Of a DNA stretch of 64,000 nucleotides, positions 10,501-18,505 are shown one piece after another (position 1 is the first letter of the stretch; every line of letters starts with the position of its first letter). The translations under genes were made by a program, and so were the position numbers. The DNA is from JAIBAC01 sp046331095 (GTDB taxonomy: Bacteria > Actinomycetota > Acidimicrobiia > UBA2766): assembly GCA_046331095.1 (NCBI GenBank), contig JAXLRM010000004.1, positions 1,274,156-1,338,155 on the forward strand, read 5' to 3'. A model generated the notes under the pieces. It was not told where the DNA came from, ran no database searches, and saw only the letters and a program-made list of their open reading frames with translations.

Positions 10501-10797
10501 GTGCCCGTGGGCGACGCCACCCTCGAGGGCTACGTCGACCTCCTGTACCGCAGCCCCGACGGGCTCGTCGTCGTCGACTACAAGACAGCGGGCGGCGCCG
10601 ACGCCGCCGAGATCGACGCCCGCGTCGAGCGGTACAGGCTCCAGGGCGGCTCGTACGCGCTGGCGGTCGCAGCGGCGACGGGCGAGCCGGTTGCCCGCTG
10701 CGTGTTCGTCTTCCTCACCGACGACGGCGCCGTCGAGCGCGACATCGCCGACCTCGCCGCCGCGGTCCGCGACGCCGAGGCGGTCGTGACCGCCTGA
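7495..10797 (+). CDS. addA: AddA/RecB-like UvrD-family helicase with C-terminal nuclease
   Basis: This 1100-residue protein starts at the ATG inside the upstream stop region (MPDTAPPDQ). The frame is open further left, but that part is the wrong-frame end of addB. All superfamily 1 helicase motifs are present in order: GAGSGKTT (residues 28-35), FTEKAAAELRDRV, LLLDEFQDTDPIQ, GDPKQSIYRFRRADI, LTANFRSSEPVL, TIHAAKGLEFPV and YVACTRARDHLLVS. A C-terminal RecB-type nuclease follows, with GRAVHGVLQ, GYVDLLY and VVVDYKTAGG. Both subunits therefore appear to carry a nuclease, as in AddAB. It acts in the cytoplasm on DNA ends. An AdnAB-like assignment is possible, but the AddB-type partner argues for AddAB. 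Confidence 0.9.
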   Translation: MPDTAPPDQAQRDRIRSALDATLFVEAGAGSGKTTALVDRIVALVGSGVPLRSVAAITFTEKAAAELRDRVRQTLEREARGTGDAAAPCRAALDQVDAAAVSTLHAFAQRILREHAIEAGLPPRVEVLDEVSSGVEFDRRWQRFFDRLIEDDALGASLLLLMSTGGNDTDLRQIARVFGDNWDLVAERVDRDAPPPDPGLDGVLAEVERICADAHLCEDPGDGLLGILERNADLLGRARAAPDAAEALRILEPRGTNKVVFRGTQGKKENWPAGVCARIKADLKAIDAAYLDWRKDLQEACLHHLGAALARFTLEAAAARRRDGRLEYHDLLVLARSMLRDPDRGPQVRAALAGKYRHLLLDEFQDTDPIQIEIAVLIASDDPGAGSLPWQDVDVRPGALFFVGDPKQSIYRFRRADIALFLAARGTFGEGEPPVGLTANFRSSEPVLAWVNAVFAELIEAVPDAQPEYVPLEAVRAAPDGGPAVVVFGTAEHPAGSRADDVRAAEASDVVAAIGSIIGERWRVGDGEGRVAGLGDIAVLLPARTSLPALEKALDHAGIPYRAESSSLVYATREIRDLVTTMRSIDDPSDELATVTVLRSPLFGCGDDDLFEWKQQGGRWNHQAPPPAGAADGDPVGAAMEYLRELHRVRQWSSPSELVDRVVRDRRLMEIGYVAGRPRDLWRRVRFVVDQARAWADAEGGSLRGWLDWVEHQSDEGGRVQEAVLPETDDDSVRILTIHAAKGLEFPVTILSGMSSRVSATRGVDVRFPREGGVAYKLSGITTEEYERVKPLDEQMEHHERIRLLYVACTRARDHLLVSAHRPPRKGSVEPEKRSNAELIMGALGAAEGLYEPLAAGAAAKFHAEAPEVAALPPEDEWRREREAAIAAGSRPRTIAATTVAALGEARAADDPGMDKRPRDLDLPPWQKGRYGNAVGRAVHGVLQTVDLATGEGVDAAAAAQAASEGVVEHEAAVAMLARHALTAPCVQAAAAGQYWRETYVAVPVGDATLEGYVDLLYRSPDGLVVVDYKTAGGADAAEIDARVERYRLQGGSYALAVAAATGEPVARCVFVFLTDDGAVERDIADLAAAVRDAEAVVTA

Positions 10798-10806
10798 CGG
10801 CGACGT

Positions 10807-10833
10807 TTGACCGTCACACCTGCCGAGTATCGT
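10807..10833 (+). promoter_or_regulatory. Possible promoter of the ImmA/IrrE-DUF4411 pair
   Basis: TTGACC (10807-10812) and TATCGT (10828-10833) are separated by 15 bases, slightly short of the optimal 17. They lie in the 79-base gap between addA and the next gene. Confidence 0.3.
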
Positions 10834-10876
10834 CGGTCTGTGCCGTGCTCCCTGAGGTCGAAGGCGGTGCGCGACC

Positions 10877-12034
10877 GTGAGCGTCCGGGTCGATGTTCCA
10901 CCGAACGTGCTGGAGTGGGCACGTGCGCGTTCCGGAATCGGGGCTGACGACTGGGCGCGGCGGTTTCCCCGCTTCGATGCTTGGCTGGTCGGCGAAGCCG
11001 CGCCGACCTTCAAGCAGCTCGAGGAGTTCGCGCGCAAGGTCCACGCTCCGGTCGGATTCCTCTTCCTCGACGAACCGCCGGACGAACCCGTCCCGATCCC
11101 CGACTTCCGCACCGTCGGTGACCGACCCGTCGGCTCCGGCGGAGGCGCTACCGCTGACCTGCTCGATGTCGTCTACACGTGCCAGGCTCGCCAGGAGTGG
11201 TACCGCGACCATCAGCTCCTCAACGGCGAGTCTCCGCTCGAGTTCGTCGGCACGGCGACGACTGCGACGCCACCGGAGCAGGCTGCTGCCGCGATGCGAG
11301 AGGAGCTGAGCTGGGCTGTCGACGCAACGGCCGGGTGCCGCAGTTGGGACGATGCCCTCAGCCTGCTGCGGGAGAACGCCGAGGCGGCGGGCGTACTCGT
11401 GATGATCAGTGGGATCGTGGGCTCCAACACCCACCGCAAACTCGATCCGGCTGAGTTTCGCGGGTTCGCGCTTGCCGACCCTTACGCAGCCGTGGTGTTC
11501 GTCAACGGCGCGGACAGCAAGGCGGCCCAGGTCTTCACGCTCGCCCACGAGCTCGCCCACCTTTGGCTCGGCGAGACCGGTATCTCCGACCTCGACCCGG
11601 CATCCCTCGATACCAACACCGTGGAGCGGTGGTGCAACCGGGTCGCAGCGGAGCTATTGGTCCCGATGGAGGAGTTCCGTGCCGTGTTCGATCCGGCGGT
11701 CGGTGTCGGTGATCAGCTACAGCGATTGGCCGAGCGATTCCGGGTGAGCACCCAGGTCATCCTCGGGGTGATGCGGCATGCCGGTGCACTCACTTGGGAC
11801 GCGTATCTGCGCGAACTCGGCACCGAGAGGGAACGGGCCGCCACCGTCGTCCGCCGGGGTATCGGCGGGAACTACTACAACTCCAAGCCCGTCCAGGTCA
11901 GCAGGCGCTTCGCCCGTGCGCTCGTGGCCAGCGCCATGGAGGGGCAGACGTCCTACACGGAGGCGTTCCGGCTGCTCGGGGTGAGGAAGGCGTCGACGTT
12001 CGAGCGCCTCGCCGACGGGCTCGGAGTCCAGTGA
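10877..12034 (+). CDS. ImmA/IrrE family metallo-endopeptidase
   Basis: This 385-residue protein starts at GTG. The N-terminal ~80 residues (VLEWARARSGI, FKQLEEFARKVHAPVGFLFLDEPP) are the helical region typical of the long ImmA/IrrE proteins that usually carry an HTH. The zinc protease motif LAHELAHLWLGE (HExxH) lies at about residues 221-232, with a downstream glutamate in EFR/WCNRVAAELLVP. ImmA proteases cleave repressors and often control mobile elements or toxin modules. Its TGA overlaps the ATG of the next gene (TGATG), so the two are coupled. A long ImmA/IrrE protein followed by a DUF4411 protein is a recurrent pair regarded as toxin-antitoxin-like. Confidence 0.85.
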   Translation: MSVRVDVPPNVLEWARARSGIGADDWARRFPRFDAWLVGEAAPTFKQLEEFARKVHAPVGFLFLDEPPDEPVPIPDFRTVGDRPVGSGGGATADLLDVVYTCQARQEWYRDHQLLNGESPLEFVGTATTATPPEQAAAAMREELSWAVDATAGCRSWDDALSLLRENAEAAGVLVMISGIVGSNTHRKLDPAEFRGFALADPYAAVVFVNGADSKAAQVFTLAHELAHLWLGETGISDLDPASLDTNTVERWCNRVAAELLVPMEEFRAVFDPAVGVGDQLQRLAERFRVSTQVILGVMRHAGALTWDAYLRELGTERERAATVVRRGIGGNYYNSKPVQVSRRFARALVASAMEGQTSYTEAFRLLGVRKASTFERLADGLGVQ

Positions 12035-12318
12035 TGGCGTTCCTGGTCGACTCCGACGTGTTCATCAGGGCCAAGAACGATCACTACAGATTCGGGTTCT
12101 GTCCCGCGTTCTGGGACTGGCTCGACGCCGCGAACGCGGTGGGCACTGTGCACAGCGTCGAGCGCGTCTACGACGAGCTGATCGAACGAGGCGACGACCT
12201 CAGCGAATGGGCAAGGGCGCGGCGCAGGTTCTTCCTACCGCTGACCCTCGACGACGTGAGAGCAGTCGCAGAGGTCAACCGGTGGGCGAACGACTCCGCG
12301 GGGCCCGAGGAGACCTGA
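12034..12318 (+). CDS. Truncated DUF4411 (PIN-like) protein
   Basis: This 94-residue protein is coupled to the ImmA/IrrE gene by TGATG. It opens with FLVDSDVFIRAKNDHYRFGFCPAFWDWLD, which matches the DUF4411 N-terminus including the first acidic PIN residues. It continues with VERVYDELIERGDDLSEWAR. Intact DUF4411 proteins are about 160 residues, and their C-terminal half holds the remaining acidic catalytic residues. Here the frame stops after NDSAGPEET, 12 bases before the convergent ligase gene, so that half is lost. The product is probably inactive as a nuclease. Confidence 0.75.
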   Translation: MAFLVDSDVFIRAKNDHYRFGFCPAFWDWLDAANAVGTVHSVERVYDELIERGDDLSEWARARRRFFLPLTLDDVRAVAEVNRWANDSAGPEET

Positions 12319-12330
12319 GGGCCGGGAGGG

Positions 12331-13845
12331 TCAACGCGGCAGCAGGGCGCGGATCGCGTCGAGCGTGTCTGCTGCCGCGGGGTCCTTGTCGGGGCGGTAG
12401 CGGCGCACCCGGGCGAAGCGCAGCGCCACGCCGCCGGGGTAGCGCGTCGACGACTGGGCGCCGTCGACGGCGATCTCGACCACGAGCTCGGGGCGCACGA
12501 ACACGGTGATGCCGTCTCGGCCCGTCTCACGAGCGAGCAGCTCGTCGGTCTGGAAGGCGAGCAGCTCGTCGGTGAGGCCCTTGAACGTCTTGCCCACCAT
12601 CACCGGCGGCCCGCCCGACGGGTCGCGGGCGCCGAGGTGCAGGTTCGAGAGCAGTCCGGTGCGCCGTCCGTGGCCCCACTCGACGCCGATCACGACAAGA
12701 TCGAGCGTGTGGACCGGCTTGACCTTGTGCCACGCCTTCCCGCGGCGCCCGGCGGCATAGGCGCTGTCGAGCGCCTTGACCACGACACCCTCGTGGCCGG
12801 CGCCGACTGTGGCCTCCATGAATGCGGCGGCTTCGGCGGCGTCGGCGGTCACGATCCCGTCGACGACGTAGGGACCCGCCACCTCGCGCAGCGCCGCACG
12901 GCGCCGGTCCAGGGGTTCGTCGAGGAGGTCGGTGCCGCCGGCGTGGAGCACGTCGAAGAAGTAGGGGCGCACGGTCGTGGGCGACGTGGTGGCGTCGTCG
13001 CGGCCGAAGCGGCTCATCGTGTCCTGGAACGCCGTCGCCTCTGTCCCCTCGCGCACGCCGAGCAGCTCGCCGTCGAGGACGAACGTGGGGACGGGCAGCG
13101 CGGCGGCCACGTCCACCACCTCGGGCAGGCGTGTTGTGACATCGTTGAGGTTGCGGGTGAAGATCCCGACCTCGTCGCCGTCGCGGTGGACCTGGATGCG
13201 GATGCCGTCGAGCTTGGCCTCCACCGAGGCGGCGGTACCGCCGGTGAGGGCCTCGGACACGTCGCCCGCCGTCGCGGCGAGCATCGGCAGCACCGGCCGC
13301 CCGACCCGGAGGCCGACGGCTGCCAGACCGGGGCGACCCTCCCCGAGCGCGATCGCGGCGGTGCGGCCCACGTCGCCGGTGAGCATCGCGGCACGGCGCA
13401 CCGCCGCGAGGGGGACGTCGGCGGCCCGGGCCACGGCGTCGGTGACCACTCCCGCGACGGCACCCTGGCGCAGGTCGCCGAGGAGGAGCCGCTTCAGGAA
13501 GTCGGCCTCGGCCGGGGTCGCCTGCCGGAACAGGGTGGCGAGCCGGTCGGACCGGAGCGCACCCGAGCCGGCGCCGGTGGTGGCGGCGAGCCGGGTAAGG
13601 GCCGCGTCGACATCGCCGACGGTGAGGGTGAGTTCGCGAGCCTCGCCGGGACCGACGTCGCGCAGGCTCGCCCAACCGACGCCGATGCGGCCCTGCCGCG
13701 GCTCCCCGACGAGGAACGCCACGACGGTCGCCGCCTCGTCCGGGCGGCAGCGGCGCAACAGGTCGGCGAGCGCGGTCACCTTCCCGCTCCGAGCCGAGGT
13801 GGCGGCGACCGCGGCGGAGGTCGTGGCGACGTGATCCAGCAGCAC
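12331..13845 (-). CDS. ligB: ATP-dependent DNA ligase (LigB type)
   Basis: This 504-residue protein starts at GTG. An N-terminal DNA-binding domain is followed by the nucleotidyltransferase core. The adenylation motif reads VEAKLDGIRIQVHRDG (lysine near residue 211), then FTRNLNDVTTRLPE, FVLDGELLG, a PYFFDVLH segment, GHEGVVVKAL and AWHKVKP. A C-terminal OB-fold contains GARDPSGGPPVMVGKTFKGLTDELL. Length and order match actinobacterial LigB. It seals nicks using ATP as an accessory to the NAD-dependent ligase. It converges with the DUF4411 remnant. Intergenic 49-bp palindromes lie immediately upstream. Confidence 0.92.
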   Translation of the reverse strand: MLLDHVATTSAAVAATSARSGKVTALADLLRRCRPDEAATVVAFLVGEPRQGRIGVGWASLRDVGPGEARELTLTVGDVDAALTRLAATTGAGSGALRSDRLATLFRQATPAEADFLKRLLLGDLRQGAVAGVVTDAVARAADVPLAAVRRAAMLTGDVGRTAAIALGEGRPGLAAVGLRVGRPVLPMLAATAGDVSEALTGGTAASVEAKLDGIRIQVHRDGDEVGIFTRNLNDVTTRLPEVVDVAAALPVPTFVLDGELLGVREGTEATAFQDTMSRFGRDDATTSPTTVRPYFFDVLHAGGTDLLDEPLDRRRAALREVAGPYVVDGIVTADAAEAAAFMEATVGAGHEGVVVKALDSAYAAGRRGKAWHKVKPVHTLDLVVIGVEWGHGRRTGLLSNLHLGARDPSGGPPVMVGKTFKGLTDELLAFQTDELLARETGRDGITVFVRPELVVEIAVDGAQSSTRYPGGVALRFARVRRYRPDKDPAAADTLDAIRALLPR

Positions 13846-13858
13846 CCACCCATTCTGG

Positions 13859-14005
13859 CGTCCCCACGTCGGGGGGTCGGGATGGACGTGGGGACGTGAG
13901 GTGGGTTGTGGACCCGTTTTGCGTCCCCACGTCGGGCTGGTTCGGGGGTTGGGATGGACGTGGGGACGTGAGGTGGGTTGTGGACCCGGTTTGCGTCCCC
14001 ACGTC
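13859..14005 (+). repeat. 49-bp palindromic repeats (family A), one half-site and two full copies
   Basis: A half-site CGTCCCCACGTC lies at 13859-13870. Full copies lie at 13885-13933 and 13957-14005. Each full copy has 12-base arms GACGTGGGGACG and CGTCCCCACGTC that are exact reverse complements. Between them is a conserved 25-base centre that itself contains GGGT-TGTGG-ACCC. Copy period is 72 bases. Copy 2 has one centre substitution (CCGGTTT for CCGTTTT). Confidence 0.92.
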
Positions 14006-14052
14006 GGGGGTTCGGGGGTCGGGGGTTCGGGGCTCGGGGGTCGGGGGTCGGG
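14006..14052 (+). repeat. G-run tract, possible quadruplex
   Basis: Successive runs of four or five G separated by TTC, TC or CTC follow the palindromes and end at the stop of the L,D-transpeptidase gene. The spacing would allow a G-quadruplex on the plus strand. Confidence 0.5.
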
Positions 14053-14994
14053 TCAGTCCGTGACGACCACTGGGGTGCCGAGGGGGACGTCCGCGAGGAG
14101 GCCGGCGACGTCGGTGCTGCGCATCCGCACGCAGCCGTGTCCGGCGCGGCCGCCGAGGGACTCCTCGGTCGCGGCGCCGTGGATGCCGATGCGGGCGTCG
14201 CCGGGCCAGTTCGAGGAGTCGAGCACCTCGCTGAAGCCCGACAGCCCCAGCACACCGGGCCCGTACGCCGCCGGCGGGCCGTCGTAGTACTTGGTCCACA
14301 CGAAGAACGACCCGTGCGGCGTCGGGAACCGGTCCGGGCCGATCGCGACCGGCCACGAAGCGGCGACTGCGTCGTGGTCGTAGAGCACGAGCTCACCCGA
14401 GCCGGTGTGCACCTCGATGCGCATCGTGCGGCCCTCGACGGCGAGCGCCGACGCCGGCAGCCACCCTGTCGTCCCGTTGGGTCGCACCGGCAGTTGCACC
14501 TGCACCCACGCAGCACCGTCGCTGCCCCACGTCTGGGCCACGAGGGCGAGGGTCTGGGGATCGCCGAACTCGTTTCGCGGCGCCAGGTCGGCGACGGCGG
14601 CGGCGTCGGGGTCGGGCGACGAGCGTGCGGTGGCCGCGGTGGCCAGGGTGCCGCTCCAAGCGGAGAAGCCCGCCGGCAGCACCTGGGGTCCGGGCAGGTC
14701 CACGGGAGCGGGGGCCACGGCTGCGGGGACCGCAACCAGCTCCTCGGCATCGGCGTGTGGCGAGCGAGTGCCGGTCAGCCTCAGCGCCACGGCCGCCGCG
14801 ACCGTGCACAAGACGAGGGCCACGGCGACGTGGAGCACGGTCCGCACCGCATGGGCAGCGGGCCGCACACGCTCGGGCGGGCCCGTCCACCTGATCGCGG
14901 CGCCGCACGCCGCTGCCGTCGCGATCGCGTCGGCTACCGCAGCCGCGCCGTACGCGTCGGCCCGACCGCCATCGCGCGTGGGTGCCGCAGGCAC
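14053..14994 (-). CDS. L,D-transpeptidase (YkuD domain)
   Basis: This 313-residue protein starts at GTG (weak ribosome-binding site, start uncertain). The cytoplasmic N-terminus of about 50 residues is followed by one membrane segment (VLHVAVALVLCTVAAAVAL, about 51-70). The YkuD domain fills the C-terminal half, with IGIHGAATEESLGG and the catalytic cysteine in GHGCVRMRSTDVAGLL. The usual Ser/Thr before HGC is Gly. An SH3-like stretch (WVQVQLPVRPNGTTGWLPAS) precedes it. By family it forms 3-3 peptidoglycan crosslinks outside the membrane. It stands alone. Confidence 0.88.
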   Translation of the reverse strand: MPAAPTRDGGRADAYGAAAVADAIATAAACGAAIRWTGPPERVRPAAHAVRTVLHVAVALVLCTVAAAVALRLTGTRSPHADAEELVAVPAAVAPAPVDLPGPQVLPAGFSAWSGTLATAATARSSPDPDAAAVADLAPRNEFGDPQTLALVAQTWGSDGAAWVQVQLPVRPNGTTGWLPASALAVEGRTMRIEVHTGSGELVLYDHDAVAASWPVAIGPDRFPTPHGSFFVWTKYYDGPPAAYGPGVLGLSGFSEVLDSSNWPGDARIGIHGAATEESLGGRAGHGCVRMRSTDVAGLLADVPLGTPVVVTD

Positions 14995-15143
14995 CTCGGT
15001 CCGGCGCGGGACGAGCTCGATGGTGGGGGATGGGGCCAGAGGTCTCCCCGATCGTGAGGCCTACCACCGAGTTGTCGGCGCCCACCGTGCACTTCCTTGA
15101 GGTCCGGTCCGCCGGTCCGCCGGGCCGCCGGGCCGCCGGGCGA

Positions 15144-15488
15144 TCAGAGGTACAGGCCGGTGTTGGGGTCGGCCTCGAGGCGTGACGCGGCGACGGCGTG
15201 GACGTCACGCTCACGCAGGAGCACGTAGACGGCACCGGCGACCTCGACCTCGTAGGGGTCGTCGGGGTTGAACAGGACACGGTCGCCGACGAGCACGTTG
15301 CGCACCAGCGGCCCGACCCCGCAGACCTCGGCCCACGCCAGGCGGTGGCTGAGCTGCGCGGTCGCGGGGATCAGGATCCCCCCGGTCGAGCGGCGCTCGC
15401 CGTCGGCGCTCTCGACCATGACGAGGATCCTGTCCTGGAGGAGCTTGATCGGGAGCTTGTCGCCGGTTTCGGTGCGGTCGTCGTCCAT
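15144..15488 (-). CDS. groES: GroES-like co-chaperonin, without groEL nearby
   Basis: This 114-residue protein has the GroES core: IKLLQDRILVMVE at the N-terminus, a mobile loop ERRSTGGILIPATA, and GPLVRNVLVGDRVLFNP and YVLLRERDVHAV strands. It is about 15 residues longer than standard GroES at the C-terminus (DPNTGLYL). The start MDDDRTETGDKL is chosen because the longer open frame runs into the upstream gene's wrong frame. It lies 13 bases downstream of the TPP enzyme in an apparent operon. No groEL lies within the window, so it may be a second, specialised copy. Confidence 0.85.
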   Translation of the reverse strand: MDDDRTETGDKLPIKLLQDRILVMVESADGERRSTGGILIPATAQLSHRLAWAEVCGVGPLVRNVLVGDRVLFNPDDPYEVEVAGAVYVLLRERDVHAVAASRLEADPNTGLYL

Positions 15489-15501
15489 GCGTCCTCGTGT
15501 G

Positions 15502-17061
15502 TCAGAGCGTGAGCGCGGGCATGACGGCTTCGACGAGCGCCGGGCCCGGCTCCGCGATCGCACGCTCGAGCTGGGTTGCGAAGTCGGCGGCGGTCTCGGC
15601 ACGGGTGGCGGGCACGCCCATGCCCCGGGCAAGCGCCACGAAGTCGAGCGGAGGCTGCGCGAGGTCGAACATCGCCTTGGCCCGCGGCCCCGGTTCGGCG
15701 CCGACACGGCCGAGCTCGACGTTGAGGATCGCGTACGAGCGGTTGTTGTAGATCACCGTCGTCACGTCGAGGCCCTCGCGTGCCTGTGTCCACAGCGACT
15801 GCAGCGTGTACATGGCGCTGCCGTCGGCTTGGAGGCAGACGACCTTGCGCTCCGGCGCCGCGATCGCTGCTCCCGTCGCGAGCGGCAGGCCCTGGCCGAT
15901 CGCGCCGCCGGTCAGGGTGAGCCAGTCGTGCGGCGGTGCCCCGGCCGTCGCGGCGGGCAGCGGCAGCGACGCCGTGTTGGACTCGTCCGAGACGATCGCA
16001 CCCTCCGGTAGCAGCGCGCCGACGACGGCCGCGGCCGTGTCGACGGCGAGCGCCCCACCGGGCAGGTCCGGGCGCGACGGCGCCGCGCCGACCGGGGACG
16101 AGGTGGCCGCCCCGGCCGCGTCGACGAGAGCCTCGAGCGCGGCGGTGCCGTCGTCGCCGAAGCCCGCGAGGGTGAACACGTCGGCGCCCTCGGGGGTCAG
16201 CTCGCTCGGCTTGCCCGGGTACGCGAAGAACGACACCGGCGCCTTCGCCTCGACGAGGACGAGGTGGCGCACCCCCTGGAGCTGGAACTGCATGAACTCG
16301 GCGAGGTAGCCGAGCCGTTCGATCGCGGGAATGCCGGCGCCGCGCTCCATACGAGCGGGGAAGGTCTCGGCGAAGACCTTCGCGCCCGTCGCGGCCGCGA
16401 TCCGCGAAGCCGCGTCGAGGCCGGCCCGCCGCAGGGTGGAGCCGCCGAGGAGGATCGCGACGCTCTCGTCGGAGCGCAACAGCTTCGCGGCCTCCTCGAC
16501 CGCCGACGCGTCGACGCCGTCGCGAGCCGGCACCGCCACGGGCGCGGCAGCCGCGGCGCCGTCGCCCCACGAGACGTCGGCGGGGAGGATCAAGGTCGCG
16601 ACCTGACCTGGCGGCCCGTACGCCGCAGCGACCGCCGCGGCGGCGTCGCGGCCGATGTCGGCGCTGGAGGCCGAGGTCCGCAACCAGCCCGGCGAGACCG
16701 CCCCGGCGATGCTCGCGACGTCGGACGTGAGCGGCGCGTCGTACCGGAGGTGGTAGGTGGCGTGGTCGCCCACGATGTTGACGAGCGGGGTGCGCGCCCG
16801 GCGTGCGTTGTGGAGGTTCGCGACCCCGTTGCCGAGGCCCGAGCCGAGGTGCAGCAGCGATGCCGCGGGCCTGCCCGCGATGCGGCCGAACCCGTCGGCG
16901 GCGCCGGTGGCCACCCCCTCGAAGAGGGCGAGGACCCCGCGCATCTCGGGCACGGTGTCGAGCGCTGCGACGAAGTGCATCTCCGACGTGCCCGGGTTCG
17001 TGAAGCACGTGTCGACGCCGCTGTCGACGAGCGTCCGGATCAGGGCCTGCGCACCGTTCAT
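15502..17061 (-). CDS. Thiamine pyrophosphate enzyme, acetolactate synthase/benzoylformate decarboxylase-like
   Basis: This 519-residue protein has the three-domain TPP enzyme layout. The N-terminal pyrimidine-binding domain shows FTNPGTSEMHF and the catalytic glutamate in LFEGVATGAADGFGRI. The C-terminal cofactor domain has LQADGSAMYTLQSLW followed by NNRSYAIL, the GDG-to-NN metal and diphosphate motif. The protein matches the large-subunit-like family annotated as acetolactate synthase, but no regulatory small subunit is adjacent, so the substrate is open. Its ATG overlaps the stop of the GlcD-like gene (ATGA), so the FAD oxidase and this enzyme probably serve one 2-oxo or 2-hydroxy acid pathway. 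Confidence 0.85.
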   Translation of the reverse strand: MNGAQALIRTLVDSGVDTCFTNPGTSEMHFVAALDTVPEMRGVLALFEGVATGAADGFGRIAGRPAASLLHLGSGLGNGVANLHNARRARTPLVNIVGDHATYHLRYDAPLTSDVASIAGAVSPGWLRTSASSADIGRDAAAAVAAAYGPPGQVATLILPADVSWGDGAAAAAPVAVPARDGVDASAVEEAAKLLRSDESVAILLGGSTLRRAGLDAASRIAAATGAKVFAETFPARMERGAGIPAIERLGYLAEFMQFQLQGVRHLVLVEAKAPVSFFAYPGKPSELTPEGADVFTLAGFGDDGTAALEALVDAAGAATSSPVGAAPSRPDLPGGALAVDTAAAVVGALLPEGAIVSDESNTASLPLPAATAGAPPHDWLTLTGGAIGQGLPLATGAAIAAPERKVVCLQADGSAMYTLQSLWTQAREGLDVTTVIYNNRSYAILNVELGRVGAEPGPRAKAMFDLAQPPLDFVALARGMGVPATRAETAADFATQLERAIAEPGPALVEAVMPALTL

Positions 17062-18431
17062 CAGTCGAAGACCTTTCCCGGGTTGAGGATCCCGTTGGGA
17101 TCGAACGCCGCCTTGATGCCGCGCATCAGGTCGATCTTGACGGGATCCTCGAGCTCCATGAAGTACTTCTTCTTCTCGGTCCCGAGGCCGTGCTCGCCGC
17201 TGATCGCGCCGCCGAGGTCACGGCCGATCTCGAAGAGGCCCCCCATCACCGCTGCGAGGGTGTCGGGGTCCTTCTGGAACACCGACATGTGCACGTTGCC
17301 GTCGCCTGCGTGGCCGCACCCCGCGACCAGGGTCTCGTTCGCCTGCGCCAGTTCGGAGACGCGGCGCATGAACTCCGGCACCGAGGCACGCGGGACGACG
17401 ATGTCGATGATCTCGTCGGCGCCGGCGGTCTTGGCGACCCAGAACGCCTTCTCGCGGGCGTCGATGAGCTGCGCCGCCGACCCCGCCGGGAGCACGTAGA
17501 CGTCGAGCGCGCCGAGGTCGGCGACCAGCGTGGCGAGCGCCTCGACGTCGTCGTCGAGACGGTCGGCGTGGGTCTGCTCCATCATCACGACGAGGTAGGC
17601 GAGCGCTGCCGACTTGATCTCCTCGGGGATGCCGAGGTCGATGCCGAACTGGTAGCTCATGGCGGCCATCGTCATCATGTCGATGTACTCGAGGATGAGC
17701 GGGCCGACGCCGCTCGCCACGATCCGCGGGATGGCCTCGGTGACCTCGTCGAGGGTCGCGAACGGCGCCAGCACGGTCGCCTGGTGCTCGGCACGGGGGT
17801 AGAGCCGCAGGGTCGCCTCGGTGACCAGGGCGAGGGTGCCCTCGCTGCCGACGACGAGTTGGGTCAGGTCGTAGCCGGTCGAGGACTTGACGATCTTGCC
17901 GCCGGTGCGGATCACCTCGCCCGAGGCGAGCACGGCTTCGAGGCCGATGACGTGGTGGCGCGTGACGCCGTACTTGACGGCGCGCATGCCGCCGGCGTTG
18001 GTGTTGACGTTGCCGCCGAGGCTCGCCGAGTACTCGCCGGGGAACACCGGGTAGACGAGGCCGCGGGGCGCGAGGTGCTTGTCGAGCTCGTCGAGGGTGA
18101 CGCCGGGCTGCACGACCGCCATGTGGTTGGCCTCGTCGATCTCGAGCACCTCGTTCATGCGCTCGAAGCTGACGAGGATCCCGCCCTCGACGGCGACACC
18201 GGCACCCGACATCCCGGTGCCGGCGCCGCGGCCGGTGACGGGGACGCGGTGCTCGTTCGCGATCCTCAACACCGCCGCCACCTCGGCCGTCGCGGCGGGG
18301 CGCACGACGTAGCCGGGCCGCTGCCCGGCGGAGGTCAGCGCCTCGTCGTGGGTGTAGTCGTCGCCGATCGCGTCGCCGGTGAGGACGTGCGCGGCGCCGA
18401 CGGCGTCGGTGAGCAGTTCGGTCAGGTCCAT
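17061..18431 (-). CDS. FAD-linked oxidase, GlcD/D-lactate dehydrogenase type
   Basis: This 456-residue protein starts at MDLTELL; the frame stays open upstream only through the palindromic repeats. The PCMH-type FAD domain shows VTGRGAGTGMSG, YPVFPGEYSASLGGNVNTNAGG, KIVKSSTGYDLTQLVVGSEGTL and GIVTEATLRL-like text. The C-terminal domain has GCGHAGDGNVHMSVF and GAISGEHGLGTEKKKYF. Members oxidise glycolate, D-lactate or D-2-hydroxyglutarate to the 2-oxo acid. It is first in a three-gene operon with the TPP enzyme and GroES. Confidence 0.9.
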   Translation of the reverse strand: MDLTELLTDAVGAAHVLTGDAIGDDYTHDEALTSAGQRPGYVVRPAATAEVAAVLRIANEHRVPVTGRGAGTGMSGAGVAVEGGILVSFERMNEVLEIDEANHMAVVQPGVTLDELDKHLAPRGLVYPVFPGEYSASLGGNVNTNAGGMRAVKYGVTRHHVIGLEAVLASGEVIRTGGKIVKSSTGYDLTQLVVGSEGTLALVTEATLRLYPRAEHQATVLAPFATLDEVTEAIPRIVASGVGPLILEYIDMMTMAAMSYQFGIDLGIPEEIKSAALAYLVVMMEQTHADRLDDDVEALATLVADLGALDVYVLPAGSAAQLIDAREKAFWVAKTAGADEIIDIVVPRASVPEFMRRVSELAQANETLVAGCGHAGDGNVHMSVFQKDPDTLAAVMGGLFEIGRDLGGAISGEHGLGTEKKKYFMELEDPVKIDLMRGIKAAFDPNGILNPGKVFD

Positions 18432-18505
18432 GCGATCCGGTCTCCCTGGGTCCGCGGAGGCGAGTGTGGACAACGGCGTCACCGCGGTCAAGGCGGCTTC
18501 GGTGC

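Noticed and set aside
8197..11112. 971-residue minus-strand open frame
   Set aside because: Antisense to addA and the ImmA/IrrE gene, with no domain motif; long frames are expected on the other strand at this GC content.
13897..13921. Palindrome centre as a DnaA box cluster or origin
   Set aside because: TTGTGGA only partly matches the DnaA consensus, and the copies are scattered among metabolic genes without dnaA or parAB.
12527..14356. 609-residue minus-strand frame across the repeats
   Set aside because: It is the wrong frame of the ligase gene extended through the palindromes; Arg/Pro-rich composition marks it as a shadow.
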